Part shown: positions 17,936-26,508 of the stretch, in pieces
Layout of the letters: every line of letters starts with the position of its first letter
How positions within the stretch are numbered: the first letter of the stretch is position 1
Source: Flavonifractor sp. An100
GTDB taxonomy: Bacteria > Bacillota > Clostridia > Oscillospirales > Oscillospiraceae
Direction: 5' to 3'
NCBI RefSeq assembly: GCF_002161175.1
Contig: NZ_NFMA01000005.1
Location: 62,001-126,000, forward strand
DNA length: 64,000 nt
Made by a program: the position numbers and the translations under genes
The notes under the pieces: model-generated
Databases searched by the model: none
Seen by the model: only the letters and a program-made list of their open reading frames with translations
What the model was told of the DNA's origin: nothing

Positions 17936-18445
17936 TCAGTCCTTCCCTTCTCCGTCGGCCAATTCTGTTCTGGCTGACTTCTCCGGCTTAGGCGGAGTAT
18001 CGGAAAATTCCGCACGCACGAAGGAGCCTAAGATCCCGTTGATGAAAGAAACCACTTCCTGGGGCTCGTAGTTCTTCGCGATCTCCACCGCCTCATTGAT
18101 GGCTGCGGCGTTGGGAATTTCCGGCATGTACAAAACCTCATACATGGCGGTACGCATAATTGCAGCGGCCATCCGGGGAATGCGGGAGAAAGACCAGCCC
18201 ACTGCGTAGCGGCTGATGTAATCGTCTAACTCTGGGCCATGGGCAAATACACCTTTAACGACTTCTTTGATGTACTGCAGCTGCTTTTCATTGGGAAATT
18301 GGGCATACAGGGGCATCTCCTGGGTCAATTCCTGAAACCGCTCAGGGGTGAGTTGACTTTCCAGGAGTGATTGGGCATCTCGTTCTCCAAAGCTGAGGGA
18401 AAAAATCAGCTGTACCGCAATTTCACGGGCATTGCTTCTTGTCAT
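17936..18445 (-). CDS. nusB: Transcription antitermination factor NusB
   Basis: The product is 169 aa. The all-helical NusB fold is recognised by NAREIAVQLIFSLSFGE at the N-terminus, VVKGVFAHGPELDDYISRY in the middle and AAINEAVEIAKNYEPQEVVSFINGILG at the end. A 25-residue charged C-terminal tail (PPKPEKSARTELADGEGKD) is extra. NusB binds boxA RNA with NusE for rRNA antitermination. It is the promoter-proximal gene of the cluster that runs to recN; the usual upstream asp23/acc genes are absent. Confidence 0.94.
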   Translation of the reverse strand: MTRSNAREIAVQLIFSLSFGERDAQSLLESQLTPERFQELTQEMPLYAQFPNEKQLQYIKEVVKGVFAHGPELDDYISRYAVGWSFSRIPRMAAAIMRTAMYEVLYMPEIPNAAAINEAVEIAKNYEPQEVVSFINGILGSFVRAEFSDTPPKPEKSARTELADGEGKD

Positions 18446-18496
18446 TCTCTATATCCTCCCGTCAGGCAAAAGCCCGGCTATCATAAAGGTAGTTCT

Positions 18497-18525
18497 ATTA
18501 TATACATGAATATGCAAAATTGAAA
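18497..18525 (-). promoter_or_regulatory. Candidate promoter of the nusB-recN operon
   Basis: On the minus strand TATAAT (18502-18497) is preceded at 17 bp by TTTCAA (18525-18520). The -10 is perfect and the -35 weak. It lies about 50 bp before the nusB start, downstream of the sleB-like terminator. Confidence 0.55.
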
Positions 18526-18582
18526 CCCCTTTTTTCCCTAAAAATGAAAAGTCATGAAACCTGTGCAAATAAATCCATGGAT

Positions 18583-18618
18583 AAATAAAACATCAGCCGC
18601 CAAATGGCGGCTGATGTT
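18583..18618 (-). terminator. Rho-independent terminator of the SleB-like gene
   Basis: A perfect 13-bp stem (AACATCAGCCGCC against GGCGGCTGATGTT) with a 4-nt loop is followed on the minus strand by TTTATTTAT. It starts about 8 bp past the stop at 18626. Confidence 0.88.
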
Positions 18619-18625
18619 ACAGGTC

Positions 18626-19597
18626 TCAGCGGTAAAATTTGTGGTTTCCAATTACGGCAACGCATTCTTTGTTGCGTGCGGCCCAGCTATTGGCATTGGA
18701 ATCAAAGTACAGGGCACCCTTGGTCTCCTCCACTTCACCACCATCCAGCACCAGCTTGGCAGCGATGATACTGGATTCATTGGGGGTGCGGTTGGCAAGT
18801 GCACCGGATTTGTAGGTAGAGAACTGATTCTTCTGGGCCAAAACACCCTCTACGGTGTTGGGGTATATGGGGCTGGCAACTCGGTTCATGACCACATTGC
18901 CCACGGCCATCTGGCCCTCCAGGGGCTGGTTGCCGCTCTCAGCATAAATAATACGGGACAGCCAGAAAAGATTTTCCTGGTTATAGTAGGAATCTCCAGA
19001 CTGGATGGCACCGCTGCCCGTCGTGACGGTAACAACACCGCTAGACACGTCCCAATTGATAGACGCTCCAAAGGCTTTCGCTACGGCCCAAAGCGGAACG
19101 ATGACCCGACCGCCGGACATCTGAACCTTTTCAGGCAGGTACAGGTAGCGGCCGTTGGCCTGTAGGTAAAGATTGCCCACCTTAGCGCTCAGGCTCAGCT
19201 TACCGGTGTTGACGGTTACCGTGCCGGAACCGCTGTCCCAAGAAACTTGAGCAGTCTGGTCAAGTTCCTTGGCTATGGTGGCCAAAGCCACATAGGTGAC
19301 ACCGTCTTGCAGGGTCAGGTTCACCTCAGCGGGGGCATATTCCCCATCAATAAGCAGTCCACTCTCCGTAGTCTGAGCCAATTCAACCGGATCGGCTCCA
19401 ACTGCGGCTGGGACTGCCTGACTGCTGATCTCTTCGATAGATTGAGAGTCCGTCTCAAGCGCGGAACCGGTCTGGTCACTCACGCTCTCCTCCTCTGCCA
19501 AGAGGGTGGCCGGCTGGTCTTCCGGAGCAATTCCGGCCCCCATCAGGAGGAGTAAGGCAAAGGCGCACAGCAGCACTGAAAACAGCTTGCGTGTCAT
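18626..19597 (-). CDS. SleB-type cell wall (spore cortex) hydrolase with copper-amine-oxidase-like N-terminal domain
   Basis: The product is 323 aa. A signal peptide (MTRKLFSVLLCAFALLLLMG) is followed by a low-complexity Ser/Glu-rich linker to about residue 75. Residues 80-190 form a copper-amine-oxidase N-terminal-like (stalk) repeat (GVTYVALATIAKELDQ, GGRVIVPLWAVAKAFGASI). The C-terminal Hydrolase_2/SleB domain has LSRIIYAESGNQPLEGQMAV with the catalytic Glu and ends in GALYFDSNANSW...NHKFYR. SleB-family enzymes are muramidase/transglycosylase-like and cleave spore cortex or vegetative peptidoglycan. The domain pairing is common in Oscillospiraceae; whether it acts in germination is not shown. 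Confidence 0.9.
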   Translation of the reverse strand: MTRKLFSVLLCAFALLLLMGAGIAPEDQPATLLAEEESVSDQTGSALETDSQSIEEISSQAVPAAVGADPVELAQTTESGLLIDGEYAPAEVNLTLQDGVTYVALATIAKELDQTAQVSWDSGSGTVTVNTGKLSLSAKVGNLYLQANGRYLYLPEKVQMSGGRVIVPLWAVAKAFGASINWDVSSGVVTVTTGSGAIQSGDSYYNQENLFWLSRIIYAESGNQPLEGQMAVGNVVMNRVASPIYPNTVEGVLAQKNQFSTYKSGALANRTPNESSIIAAKLVLDGGEVEETKGALYFDSNANSWAARNKECVAVIGNHKFYR

Positions 19598-19622
19598 TGT
19601 CTACACTCCTATGATACAGATT

Positions 19623-19640
19623 TTGTCATAATTATGACAA
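19623..19640. repeat. Perfect 18-bp palindrome upstream of the SleB-like gene
   Basis: TTGTCATAATTATGACAA reads the same on both strands and ends 26 bp before the start codon at 19597. Its position suits an operator. I cannot match it to a known factor. Confidence 0.5.
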
Positions 19641-19665
19641 CCAAAAGCAACTGTTTGTTACTTTT

Positions 19666-19681
19666 GTTACCATATTGTAAC
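19666..19681. repeat. Inverted repeat GTTAC-N6-GTAAC upstream of the SleB-like gene
   Basis: GTTAC CATATT GTAAC forms an inverted repeat, and another GTTAC copy lies 4 bp before it (19657-19661). The block is 70-85 bp before the SleB-like start. It may be a second regulatory site; nothing else in 19682-19800 is recognisable. Confidence 0.4.
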
Positions 19682-19805
19682 CAATAGACTCTCCTGATTC
19701 AAGGGCAATAGTGCCCAGACTTGCCCGGTTAATCTTGTGTATTTTGTCTGAATTGTTTAGCATTTTGCCCAATTTCTCCCCTTTTCAGCCTATTTTTACA
19801 AGGGG

Positions 19806-19841
19806 AAACAAAAAGCGTCTCCCTGTGCACAGGGAGACGCT
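19806..19841 (-). terminator. Rho-independent terminator of rqcH
   Basis: A 28-bp perfect palindrome (AGCGTCTCCCTG and its complement around TGCA) is followed on the minus strand by TTTTTGTTT. It lies 30 bp past the rqcH stop. Confidence 0.88.
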
Positions 19842-19870
19842 CGTTTCGTTGCTTGGGGTTGTTTGCCTCC

Positions 19871-21634
19871 TTACCTGACTCGCAGACGCTTTGCCAACTC
19901 TCCGTCTGGAGTAACCCAGGCGGTTTCATAAGTTGTATAGATTACCATGCCCGGCCGGGCTCCAGCCGGCTTTTTTACATACTTTACCGGGGTATAGTCC
20001 ACAGCGACTTTTCCCGAATCCCTCCCCTGGGAGAACCACGCCGCAAGGCAAGCCGCTTCATTTAAGCTCTTCAAATCTGGCTGGGCTCCCTCGGTCCAGA
20101 GGATCACATGAGAACCGTGAATTTTTTGGGTGTGAAACCAAATATCGCTTTTATACGCCTGCTTACAGGTGAGCCAATCATTTTGTAGATTGTTTTTTCC
20201 CACGGATATTCGCAGTCCCGCTGTGGAGCGAAACTCCATGGGCTTGGAGGAAAGTCGCTTGCCCCGGTCCTTGGTCTTGGACTGCCGGCGCAGATAGCCG
20301 GTCTCCGTCAGCTCCTGCCGGATTTCCTGGAGATCCCGCTCCCCTTCCGCCAAGGTGATGTTCTCCAGTACACTATTTAGGTAATCCAGATCCTGCCGGC
20401 TCTTTTCCAGCTGAATGGTGAGCATTTCTTCTGCTGTTTTTGCCTTGGTGTACTCTTTATAATATTTCGCTGCATTTTGTTGTGGGGTACGCAGCGGATC
20501 CAGGGGGATGTCTACCTCACCACCTTCGGGATCGTAGAAGTTTATCGCCCGCAGACGGGACATTCCTTTCTCCATGACATGGAGATTTGAGGTAATAATG
20601 TCCCCAAATTGGCGCAGCTGCTCTCGATCCTTAGTGGCAGCAAGCTCCCGCTCCTGATTCCCGATCTTGCGAGCGGTACGGTCCCGAGCGTTGGTCACTG
20701 AGCGAATCAAATCCTGTCCCTTCTGCTTGACCCGTTCCAGACTCTCCCGCTGCTCATAAAAACAGTCCAATAGCTTGGAGAAGGAGGGAAATTCCCGCTG
20801 CTCCATAGCAGTGTCATATTGTGTGATGGGCAAGAACGTAAAATCTTTGGGTGTACCATCCAAAAGAAGCATGGTGGGAACAAAATTTCCACTTGTTACC
20901 TGCTCCATCAGCAGACCTACCTGTTGGGCCAGCCGCCAGCCTCCCTCTGCTCCTAACTCGCCAATTGTCACATCCACCGCTCCAAATGAGCGCTGTACCA
21001 GTTCCCGGCAGATCAAAGGGGACAGTCCTGCAAAGGTATCCAGCAGCCAGCGGTCCGCACGGGCTTCCCCGGGGGCGGCTTGCCAGAGCTGGTTCCATAC
21101 CTCCTGATCCACCTCAGTGGGGTCAGCTTTGTCCAAAGCAGGGGGTAAATGGTAAAACAATCCCGGTAACACTTGGCGTTGAGAGGACATATCGGCGTCT
21201 ACCCGGCGCAGGCAATCAATAATCCGCCCCGCACCATCCAACAAGATCAAATTGGCGCGGCGCCCCATGACCTCCAATACCAATTTTCGTTCTACCCGAT
21301 CTCCCAGCTCGTCCAGCGCCTCCAACCGAAACTCCACCAGCCGTTCCAGGTGGGGCTGGGTCACGTCCAGTACCCGGGCCCCTGTCAGGTGTTTCCGAAG
21401 AAGCATACAAAACATGGGGGGCTTGTCGGGGTTTTCCAGCGTCAGTTCCGTCAATTGGGGGCGGGGATGGTTGGGACTGGCGGAGAGCAGCAGGCGGACG
21501 TTGCCCCCGGAGCTCCGAAGCGCCATAACCACCTCATCCCGCCCCGGCTGATATATCTTATCGATTTTCGCCCCTTCCAGGGCTCCTTTTAATTCCCCCA
21601 CCAGTCCCGATAGACACAGTGCGTCCAAGGGCAT
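19871..21634 (-). CDS. rqcH: NFACT family protein RqcH (Rqc2 homologue, fibronectin-binding protein A-like)
   Basis: The product is 587 aa. The NFACT-N domain begins MPLDALCLSGLVGELKGAL and contains RLLLSASPNHPRPQLTE. A coiled coil (about 290-430) includes KIGNQERELAATKDREQLRQ. The NFACT-R domain near the C-terminus has GLRISVGKNNLQNDWLTCKQ, SDIWFHTQKIHGSHVILW and KKPAGARPGMVIY. RqcH binds stalled 50S-peptidyl-tRNA complexes and adds alanine tails in ribosome quality control. ATG 21634 has GGAGG with 9-bp spacing, better than TTG 21640. Confidence 0.93.
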   Translation of the reverse strand: MPLDALCLSGLVGELKGALEGAKIDKIYQPGRDEVVMALRSSGGNVRLLLSASPNHPRPQLTELTLENPDKPPMFCMLLRKHLTGARVLDVTQPHLERLVEFRLEALDELGDRVERKLVLEVMGRRANLILLDGAGRIIDCLRRVDADMSSQRQVLPGLFYHLPPALDKADPTEVDQEVWNQLWQAAPGEARADRWLLDTFAGLSPLICRELVQRSFGAVDVTIGELGAEGGWRLAQQVGLLMEQVTSGNFVPTMLLLDGTPKDFTFLPITQYDTAMEQREFPSFSKLLDCFYEQRESLERVKQKGQDLIRSVTNARDRTARKIGNQERELAATKDREQLRQFGDIITSNLHVMEKGMSRLRAINFYDPEGGEVDIPLDPLRTPQQNAAKYYKEYTKAKTAEEMLTIQLEKSRQDLDYLNSVLENITLAEGERDLQEIRQELTETGYLRRQSKTKDRGKRLSSKPMEFRSTAGLRISVGKNNLQNDWLTCKQAYKSDIWFHTQKIHGSHVILWTEGAQPDLKSLNEAACLAAWFSQGRDSGKVAVDYTPVKYVKKPAGARPGMVIYTTYETAWVTPDGELAKRLRVR

Positions 21635-21676
21635 GGGCAATCACCTCCGAAATTTCCTTCTGTCGGAAAATCCTTG

Positions 21677-22090
21677 TCAGGTCGTCGTTCCTTCCTCCAT
21701 GACCAGAGCAAACAGCTCATTGAGACGCTCCGTCCGGCCCTGAAGATACAACCACCCAAACAGGGCCTCCATACCGGTAGCGATCTGATATTCTCCCCGG
21801 CTGGCCGCTTTTGGAACCGAATGAGGGGCCGTATTTCGGCCGCGGCGAAATACCTCCTCCTCCTCCGGGCTCAAATGGGGCCGAAGGCGCTCCATGGCCG
21901 CGGCCTGGGCGGGTGCTGACACATAGCGCACCGTGGCACGGTGCAGGTCCTTTGCCTTGGCCGTTCCATGCAGGCACAGCCAGGAGCGCACCATCACTTC
22001 AAATACACTGTCACCCAGATGGGCCAGCCCCAGACTGGACAGGTTCAACAGCCTATCCCGGTCGATGGATAAATGAAAATAATCTGTCAT
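21677..22090 (-). CDS. mrnC: Mini-ribonuclease III
   Basis: The product is 137 aa: an RNase III catalytic domain without a dsRNA-binding domain. LGLAHLGDSVFEVMVRSWL carries the acidic metal-binding motif (AxLGDxVFE), and YQIATGMEALFGWLYLQG carries the second (TGxEALFGYL). The start at 22090 has GGGAGG 7 bp upstream. In Bacillus Mini-III matures 23S rRNA and usually neighbours cysS; here it sits between a DUF3810 gene and rqcH. Confidence 0.93.
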   Translation of the reverse strand: MTDYFHLSIDRDRLLNLSSLGLAHLGDSVFEVMVRSWLCLHGTAKAKDLHRATVRYVSAPAQAAAMERLRPHLSPEEEEVFRRGRNTAPHSVPKAASRGEYQIATGMEALFGWLYLQGRTERLNELFALVMEEGTTT

Positions 22091-22157
22091 ATCCTGGCCT
22101 CCCACAAAAAATCAGGACCTTGATCATACCATATTTTTTCCAATGGTACAAGGGTAC

Positions 22158-23267
22158 TCATTCAGTTCCCAATGCCTGGTCATAGTAGTAAGTAACCAAC
22201 AGGTCCACACAGGCCCCATAGGACTGTATTCCCAGCTCCTGGCCCTGCCCTTTCAGGAAGGTATCATAAGCTTGCTCCGCCGCTTCCTCAACCGGAGACT
22301 CCAGCGCGTTCCAGTAGGCATTATTGGTGTTCCAATCAAGGGAAAGGGACGGGGTGAACCAGGTCTGGGCAATTTCGCTCCACGCCTCCGGCGCCACGGG
22401 ATATAAAGCGTTACACAACTGGATCAGACCCATGAGATAGCCGGAATATTGAAACACCACATCGTCACAGGACAGGCAGGCGGCAATTCCTACAAAATTT
22501 GCCTCCAGCTCAGAGGCCACCATACGCTGATGGGACATCTCATGGGCGATGGTGGCAGGGATCAGGCAAGCGGGGGCGTCAACATTAACATTGGCTTCTC
22601 CTGTAAAGGGAAAATACATGCCAGTAAATCCCAGAATGCTCTGAAGGCGGGAACAAACCAGAGGCTTTGCTTTTACTGATTTCATCTCCAGACAGGGAAA
22701 GGTTTCCTCCAATTGGTCGTAGACCGTTAAACCGGTTTCAAACCAGGAAGCCTGATCCCGCAGAAATTGACCGTCACCGTCTCGCGGGACCTGGTCTGCC
22801 AAAGCAGCCGCCTGCTGGGCAAACCAATCCGTCACCAGGGCGAGCTCCTCCACCGAGTGGGGCTGGTCCTCCAACCCGCTTCGCTGCGCAAAACTGGAGG
22901 AATAATAAGCCGCGTTCCACAGCCAACAAAAAGCACACCACAGCCACAGCCATACCGCTGCCAGTGTCAACAGCTGCCGAAGCAGCATAACCCCGTTTCG
23001 TTCCCGCCATAGATAGACAAACGCCCGTATGAGCCAAAGGAGATTTCCCAGGAAAAATAGGGCGATCATCACTTCCATAACGGAAAAGGGTGCAACCGAC
23101 CAGAAACGTCCCAGTCCCTGCTCCAAGGGCCCCATCACCTGAAAGACCCAGGTGTCCATCACCGCTTGGTTCCCCTTTAACCCATAAAACAGACCGCACA
23201 GTGCCAATGGAACCACCATAGCAATGGCCAGGCCCCAAACCGGCCGCTGTGTCCTCAGGTATTTCAT
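22158..23267 (-). CDS. DUF3810 family membrane protein, zincin-like
   Basis: The product is 369 aa. Three N-terminal membrane helices (residues 10-30, 60-85, 95-120) precede a large, probably extracytoplasmic domain. This contains TIAHEMSHQRMV, an HExxH zinc-protease motif, followed by ASELEANFVGIAACL, whose Glu could be the third zinc ligand as in gluzincins. The family is DUF3810, whose substrate is unknown. It starts 1 bp after tmcAL with its own AGGAGG, so the two are co-transcribed. Protease activity is inferred from the motif only. Confidence 0.82.
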   Translation of the reverse strand: MKYLRTQRPVWGLAIAMVVPLALCGLFYGLKGNQAVMDTWVFQVMGPLEQGLGRFWSVAPFSVMEVMIALFFLGNLLWLIRAFVYLWRERNGVMLLRQLLTLAAVWLWLWCAFCWLWNAAYYSSSFAQRSGLEDQPHSVEELALVTDWFAQQAAALADQVPRDGDGQFLRDQASWFETGLTVYDQLEETFPCLEMKSVKAKPLVCSRLQSILGFTGMYFPFTGEANVNVDAPACLIPATIAHEMSHQRMVASELEANFVGIAACLSCDDVVFQYSGYLMGLIQLCNALYPVAPEAWSEIAQTWFTPSLSLDWNTNNAYWNALESPVEEAAEQAYDTFLKGQGQELGIQSYGACVDLLVTYYYDQALGTE

Positions 23268-23268
23268 G

Positions 23269-24540
23269 TCAACCTCCTGTCGTCTCCATGGCGTCTTTCC
23301 GTTCTACCACCATTATCACCGGCCCGGTGGTCCATTCCCTCCCAGGTTTAACCACCGATGGAAAGCACAGATCGTATAAATCCGTACACCGGCTTTCCAA
23401 AGAAAAAAGAGCTTGTCCCGCCTGCTCCAGCTTCTGGGCGTGGGCCGGTTTCGTCACAATGGGCAGCTGAGCCCGCTCCTTCATGGCGCGCAGCAACTCA
23501 CGCCCCCGGCTGTTAAAGGCCAACGCACGCAGATAGGGCGGTTGAGCTGGGATATCCTGAGCCCTAATCCCAAGATAGGCCCACAGCGCCAGCCTGCGTA
23601 TGCGGGCATGGGTATAGCGTTTTGTCTTCACCTGCTGGTAAAAATCCTCCATGGAGACGCATTGCCGTCCGGCCCGTTCCAAGCGCTGAGTCAGCCCCTC
23701 CTCTCCGCCCGAATCCGGCAGGCCGGCCCAGTCGGTCTGGCTCATGGTTCGCACACGGGCCAGCATAGCCCGTTCAATCTGCACCAGGGATGGAAGCTCT
23801 CCACCCTGCTCCAATATTCCTCGTTCCCCAGGAACAAAATAGGGTTCCGCTTGGGACCACAGCCCCTGAGACAAGCATTCCCTGAGCTGTGTAGCGGAGA
23901 CAAAGGACCGTGCTTTTGAACCTGTGGAATTTGGTTGTGTCATCTCCTGTGGGGCGAGGAGGACATTGTGTCCCGCTCCCTCCCGGCGTACGGTCATCGG
24001 TGTGATGGGACTGTCCAGCCGCCGAAGGGCACGTATATATTCAATTCCCAGGTTGTTGTTCGGGGTAGCAAGTAGTTTTCCTTCCCACCCAATTTGCTCT
24101 CGTACTGCGCTCTCCCGGGCAGACGCCATAGACATTCCCTGTCCAATCAAGGTATGCAGCCGCTCCTGACAGTCCGGTCGGTCCAGACAGGCGGCCACCT
24201 GTTCCAGCGGCCCCACCTCCCCGTACTCGCTTCCAAAGGAGAGTACGTCCACCACCCCGGTTCCATGGAGCAGAGACACCGCCCCCCAGGCAAAGGACTC
24301 TGCCGATGCCGTAGCCCAGACAGTGGGCAGCTCCAGCACCAGGTCCACTCCGCCCATCAGAGCGATTTGGGCGCGCCGCCATTTATCCGCAACAGCGCAG
24401 TGAGTCTGCTGTACCCAGTTCCCACTCATAACGGCTACTACGGCGCAGTCGCCCGGAAACGCAGCCTTTGTCTGGGCGATTTGATAGGCGTGACCCGTGT
24501 GAAAGGGGTTATATTCTGCAACAATCCCGGCCACGTGCAA
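23269..24540 (-). CDS. tmcAL: tRNA(Met) cytidine acetate ligase TmcAL
   Basis: The product is 423 aa. The nucleotidyltransferase-like N-terminus VAGIVAEYNPFHTGHAYQI carries the HxGH motif that activates acetate with ATP, and AVMSGNWVQQ and LPTVWATASAESFAWGAV are typical. TmcAL forms N4-acetylcytidine at the wobble position of elongator tRNA-Met. TTG 24540 is preferred because family members begin just before VxGIIAEYNPFH and GGAGAGG is 8 bp upstream; GTG 24549 overlaps that site. The enzyme uses acetate, and ackA is divergently transcribed 170 bp away, which may be chance. Confidence 0.92.
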   Translation of the reverse strand: MHVAGIVAEYNPFHTGHAYQIAQTKAAFPGDCAVVAVMSGNWVQQTHCAVADKWRRAQIALMGGVDLVLELPTVWATASAESFAWGAVSLLHGTGVVDVLSFGSEYGEVGPLEQVAACLDRPDCQERLHTLIGQGMSMASARESAVREQIGWEGKLLATPNNNLGIEYIRALRRLDSPITPMTVRREGAGHNVLLAPQEMTQPNSTGSKARSFVSATQLRECLSQGLWSQAEPYFVPGERGILEQGGELPSLVQIERAMLARVRTMSQTDWAGLPDSGGEEGLTQRLERAGRQCVSMEDFYQQVKTKRYTHARIRRLALWAYLGIRAQDIPAQPPYLRALAFNSRGRELLRAMKERAQLPIVTKPAHAQKLEQAGQALFSLESRCTDLYDLCFPSVVKPGREWTTGPVIMVVERKDAMETTGG

Positions 24541-24710
24541 GGCAATCACCTCTCCGGAAAGATTTTTTATGTTTTTCTCAAAAAGCGGTTGTCCAAACCG
24601 GGAAAAAGCGCTAAAATAACAGAAACGGGATGTGTCTTATTGTACCGTGTTCCCACAGTTAAGACAACCGTCAGATTGTAAATTTTGATTTGCGAAGGAG
24701 ATTGATTCCC

Positions 24711-25907
24711 ATGAACATTCTGGTCATCAATGCCGGCAGCTCTTCTTTGAAGTATCAGCTGCTCAACCCCGAAACCCAGGAGGTCCTGGCCAAGGGTCTG
24801 TGTGAGCGTATTGGGATTGACGGCAAGTTTACTTATAAGCCTGCCGGCAAGGAGGCCATCAAGGAGGCCGACGTGGCCATGCCCACCCACTCCGAGGCCA
24901 TTCAGGCTGTGCTGAATGCCCTGGTGGATGAGAAGAACGGCGTAATCGGCTCTATGAAGGAGATTGACGCTGTGGGACACCGTGTGGTCCACGGCGGCGA
25001 GAAGTTTGCCAAGTCCGTCCTCATTACCGACGAGGTGATGGCTGCCATCGAGGAGTGCAATCCCCTGGCTCCCCTGCATAACCCCGCTAACATCATTGGC
25101 ATTAAGGCCTGCCAGGCTCTCATGCCCGGCACCCCCATGGTGGCTGTGTTTGACACCGCCTTCCATCAGACCATGCCCCCTGTGGCCTACACCTATGCCC
25201 TGCCCTACTCCTACTACACCCAGGACAAGGTTCGCCGCTACGGCTTCCACGGAACTAGCCACAAGTATGTCTCTCAGCGGGCTGCTGCCATGCTGGGTAA
25301 GCCCATGGAGCAGTTGAAGCTGATCTCCTGCCACCTGGGCAACGGCTCCTCTGTGACTGCCATCGACGGCGGCAAGAGCGTGGACACCTCCATGGGCTTT
25401 ACCCCCCTGGCTGGCCTGCCCATGGGTACCCGTTCTGGTGACATCGATGCCGGCATTATGGAGTACCTGATGAAAAAGTACAACATGGACATCAAGGAAA
25501 TGCTCAATGTTCTGAACAAGAAGTCCGGCGTACTGGGTATCTCCGGTGTTTCCTCTGACTTCCGTGATCTGGAGGCCGCTGGTGCGCAGGGCAATCAGCA
25601 GGCTGCTCTGGCGGTTGAGGTCTTTGAATACGGTGTAAAGAAGCTCATCGGTTCCTATGCTGCCGCCATGGGCGGCGTGGACGCCGTGATCTTTACCGCT
25701 GGCGTAGGCGAAAACGGCGGCGGCAATCGCGCCAATATCACCGCTGGTCTGGAGTTTATGGGCATCAAGATTGACCCCGAAAAGAACAAGATCCGCGGTC
25801 AGGAGATCGACATTTCTGCTGAGGGTGCCACAGTCCGCACTCTGGTCATCCCCACCAACGAAGAGCTGATGATCGCCATGGATACTGCTTCCATTGTAAA
25901 GGGCTGA
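24711..25907 (+). CDS. ackA: Acetate kinase
   Basis: The product is 398 aa and interconverts acetyl phosphate and acetate, making ATP in fermentation. Landmarks: [14 protein letters not shown] at the N-terminus, [57 protein letters not shown] and [15 protein letters not shown] lies 9 bp before the ATG. No pta is adjacent. The gene uses strongly biased codons (mostly C- or G-ending), suggesting high expression. It has its own strong terminator, so it is probably monocistronic. Confidence 0.97.
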   Translation: MNILVINAGSSSLKYQLLNPETQEVLAKGLCERIGIDGKFTYKPAGKEAIKEADVAMPTHSEAIQAVLNALVDEKNGVIGSMKEIDAVGHRVVHGGEKFAKSVLITDEVMAAIEECNPLAPLHNPANIIGIKACQALMPGTPMVAVFDTAFHQTMPPVAYTYALPYSYYTQDKVRRYGFHGTSHKYVSQRAAAMLGKPMEQLKLISCHLGNGSSVTAIDGGKSVDTSMGFTPLAGLPMGTRSGDIDAGIMEYLMKKYNMDIKEMLNVLNKKSGVLGISGVSSDFRDLEAAGAQGNQQAALAVEVFEYGVKKLIGSYAAAMGGVDAVIFTAGVGENGGGNRANITAGLEFMGIKIDPEKNKIRGQEIDISAEGATVRTLVIPTNEELMIAMDTASIVKG

Positions 25908-25924
25908 TTTCACTTCTCTACTCG

Positions 25925-25959
25925 AAAAAACAGGACGGGCAGTGCCCGTCCTGTTTTTT
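25925..25959 (+). terminator. Rho-independent terminator of ackA
   Basis: A 16-bp perfect stem (AAAAAACAGGACGGGC and its complement) with a 3-nt loop ends in six T. It begins 18 bp after the ackA stop. Confidence 0.93.
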
Positions 25960-26030
25960 CTACAGTGAGATATTTTTGCCGTTTGCAGGGTATTGTAGGA
26001 GAAGACCTTTTCAGAAAAGGAGGCTGAGAT

Positions 26031-26504
26031 ATGCCTACGGAACAAGAATTTTCTGCTCTGGCTCAACAGTATATGGATTTTGTGTATCGTGTTGCTCTCA
26101 GCTGCGTCCGACATCCTATGGATGCCGATGATGTGACGCAGAATACCATGCTCCGCCTATGCCGGGCCCATATTTCCTTTGAAAGTGAGGCCCATATCCG
26201 GCACTGGCTGATTCGGGTAACGGTAAATGAATCCAAACGACTGCTCACTGCCCCTTGGCGTTCCCGCACCGTGTCTCTGGAGGAGTTGGCGACCATCCTC
26301 CCTGCTCGGCCTCCGGAAGAACGTGAGGTCCTCTCCGCTGTCTTGTCTCTGCCCAAAAAGTACCGCCTCCCCCTCTATCTCTACTACTATGAGGGGTACT
26401 CGGTCGGGGAAATCGCATCCCTTCTCAAACAAAAGCCTTCTACCGTGCAAACCCATCTGGCCCGGGGACGAGAGCAGCTGAAAACCATGTTAAAGGAGGA
26501 GTAA
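26031..26504 (+). CDS. ECF-type RNA polymerase sigma factor
   Basis: The product is 157 aa with only regions 2 and 4. Region 2 is YMDFVYRVALSCVRHPMDADDVTQNTMLRL, and region 4 is LPKKYRLPLYLYYYEGYSVGEIASLLKQ plus PSTVQTHLARGREQLK, a helix-turn-helix. AGGAGG lies 8 bp before the ATG. The next gene starts 4 bp after its stop and encodes a membrane protein of the DUF4179 type that often serves as anti-sigma factor. The signal and target genes are not visible. Confidence 0.92.
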   Translation: MPTEQEFSALAQQYMDFVYRVALSCVRHPMDADDVTQNTMLRLCRAHISFESEAHIRHWLIRVTVNESKRLLTAPWRSRTVSLEELATILPARPPEEREVLSAVLSLPKKYRLPLYLYYYEGYSVGEIASLLKQKPSTVQTHLARGREQLKTMLKEE

Positions 26505-26508
26505 GAAT

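Noticed and set aside
19657-19682. WalR (YycF) box upstream of the SleB-like gene
   Set aside because: The TGTTAC repeats are 9 bp apart, whereas WalR sites need two TGTWAH hexamers 11 bp apart.
24550-24710. Sigma-A promoter for ackA in the divergent region
   Set aside because: TTAAGA and TAAATT occur but are only 14 bp apart; no pair with acceptable spacing is convincing by eye.
24567-26114. 515-codon open frame on the minus strand opposite ackA
   Set aside because: ackA is certain on the plus strand; the antisense translation is rich in His, Gly and Gln with no family pattern and has no convincing ribosome-binding site. It is a codon-bias artefact.
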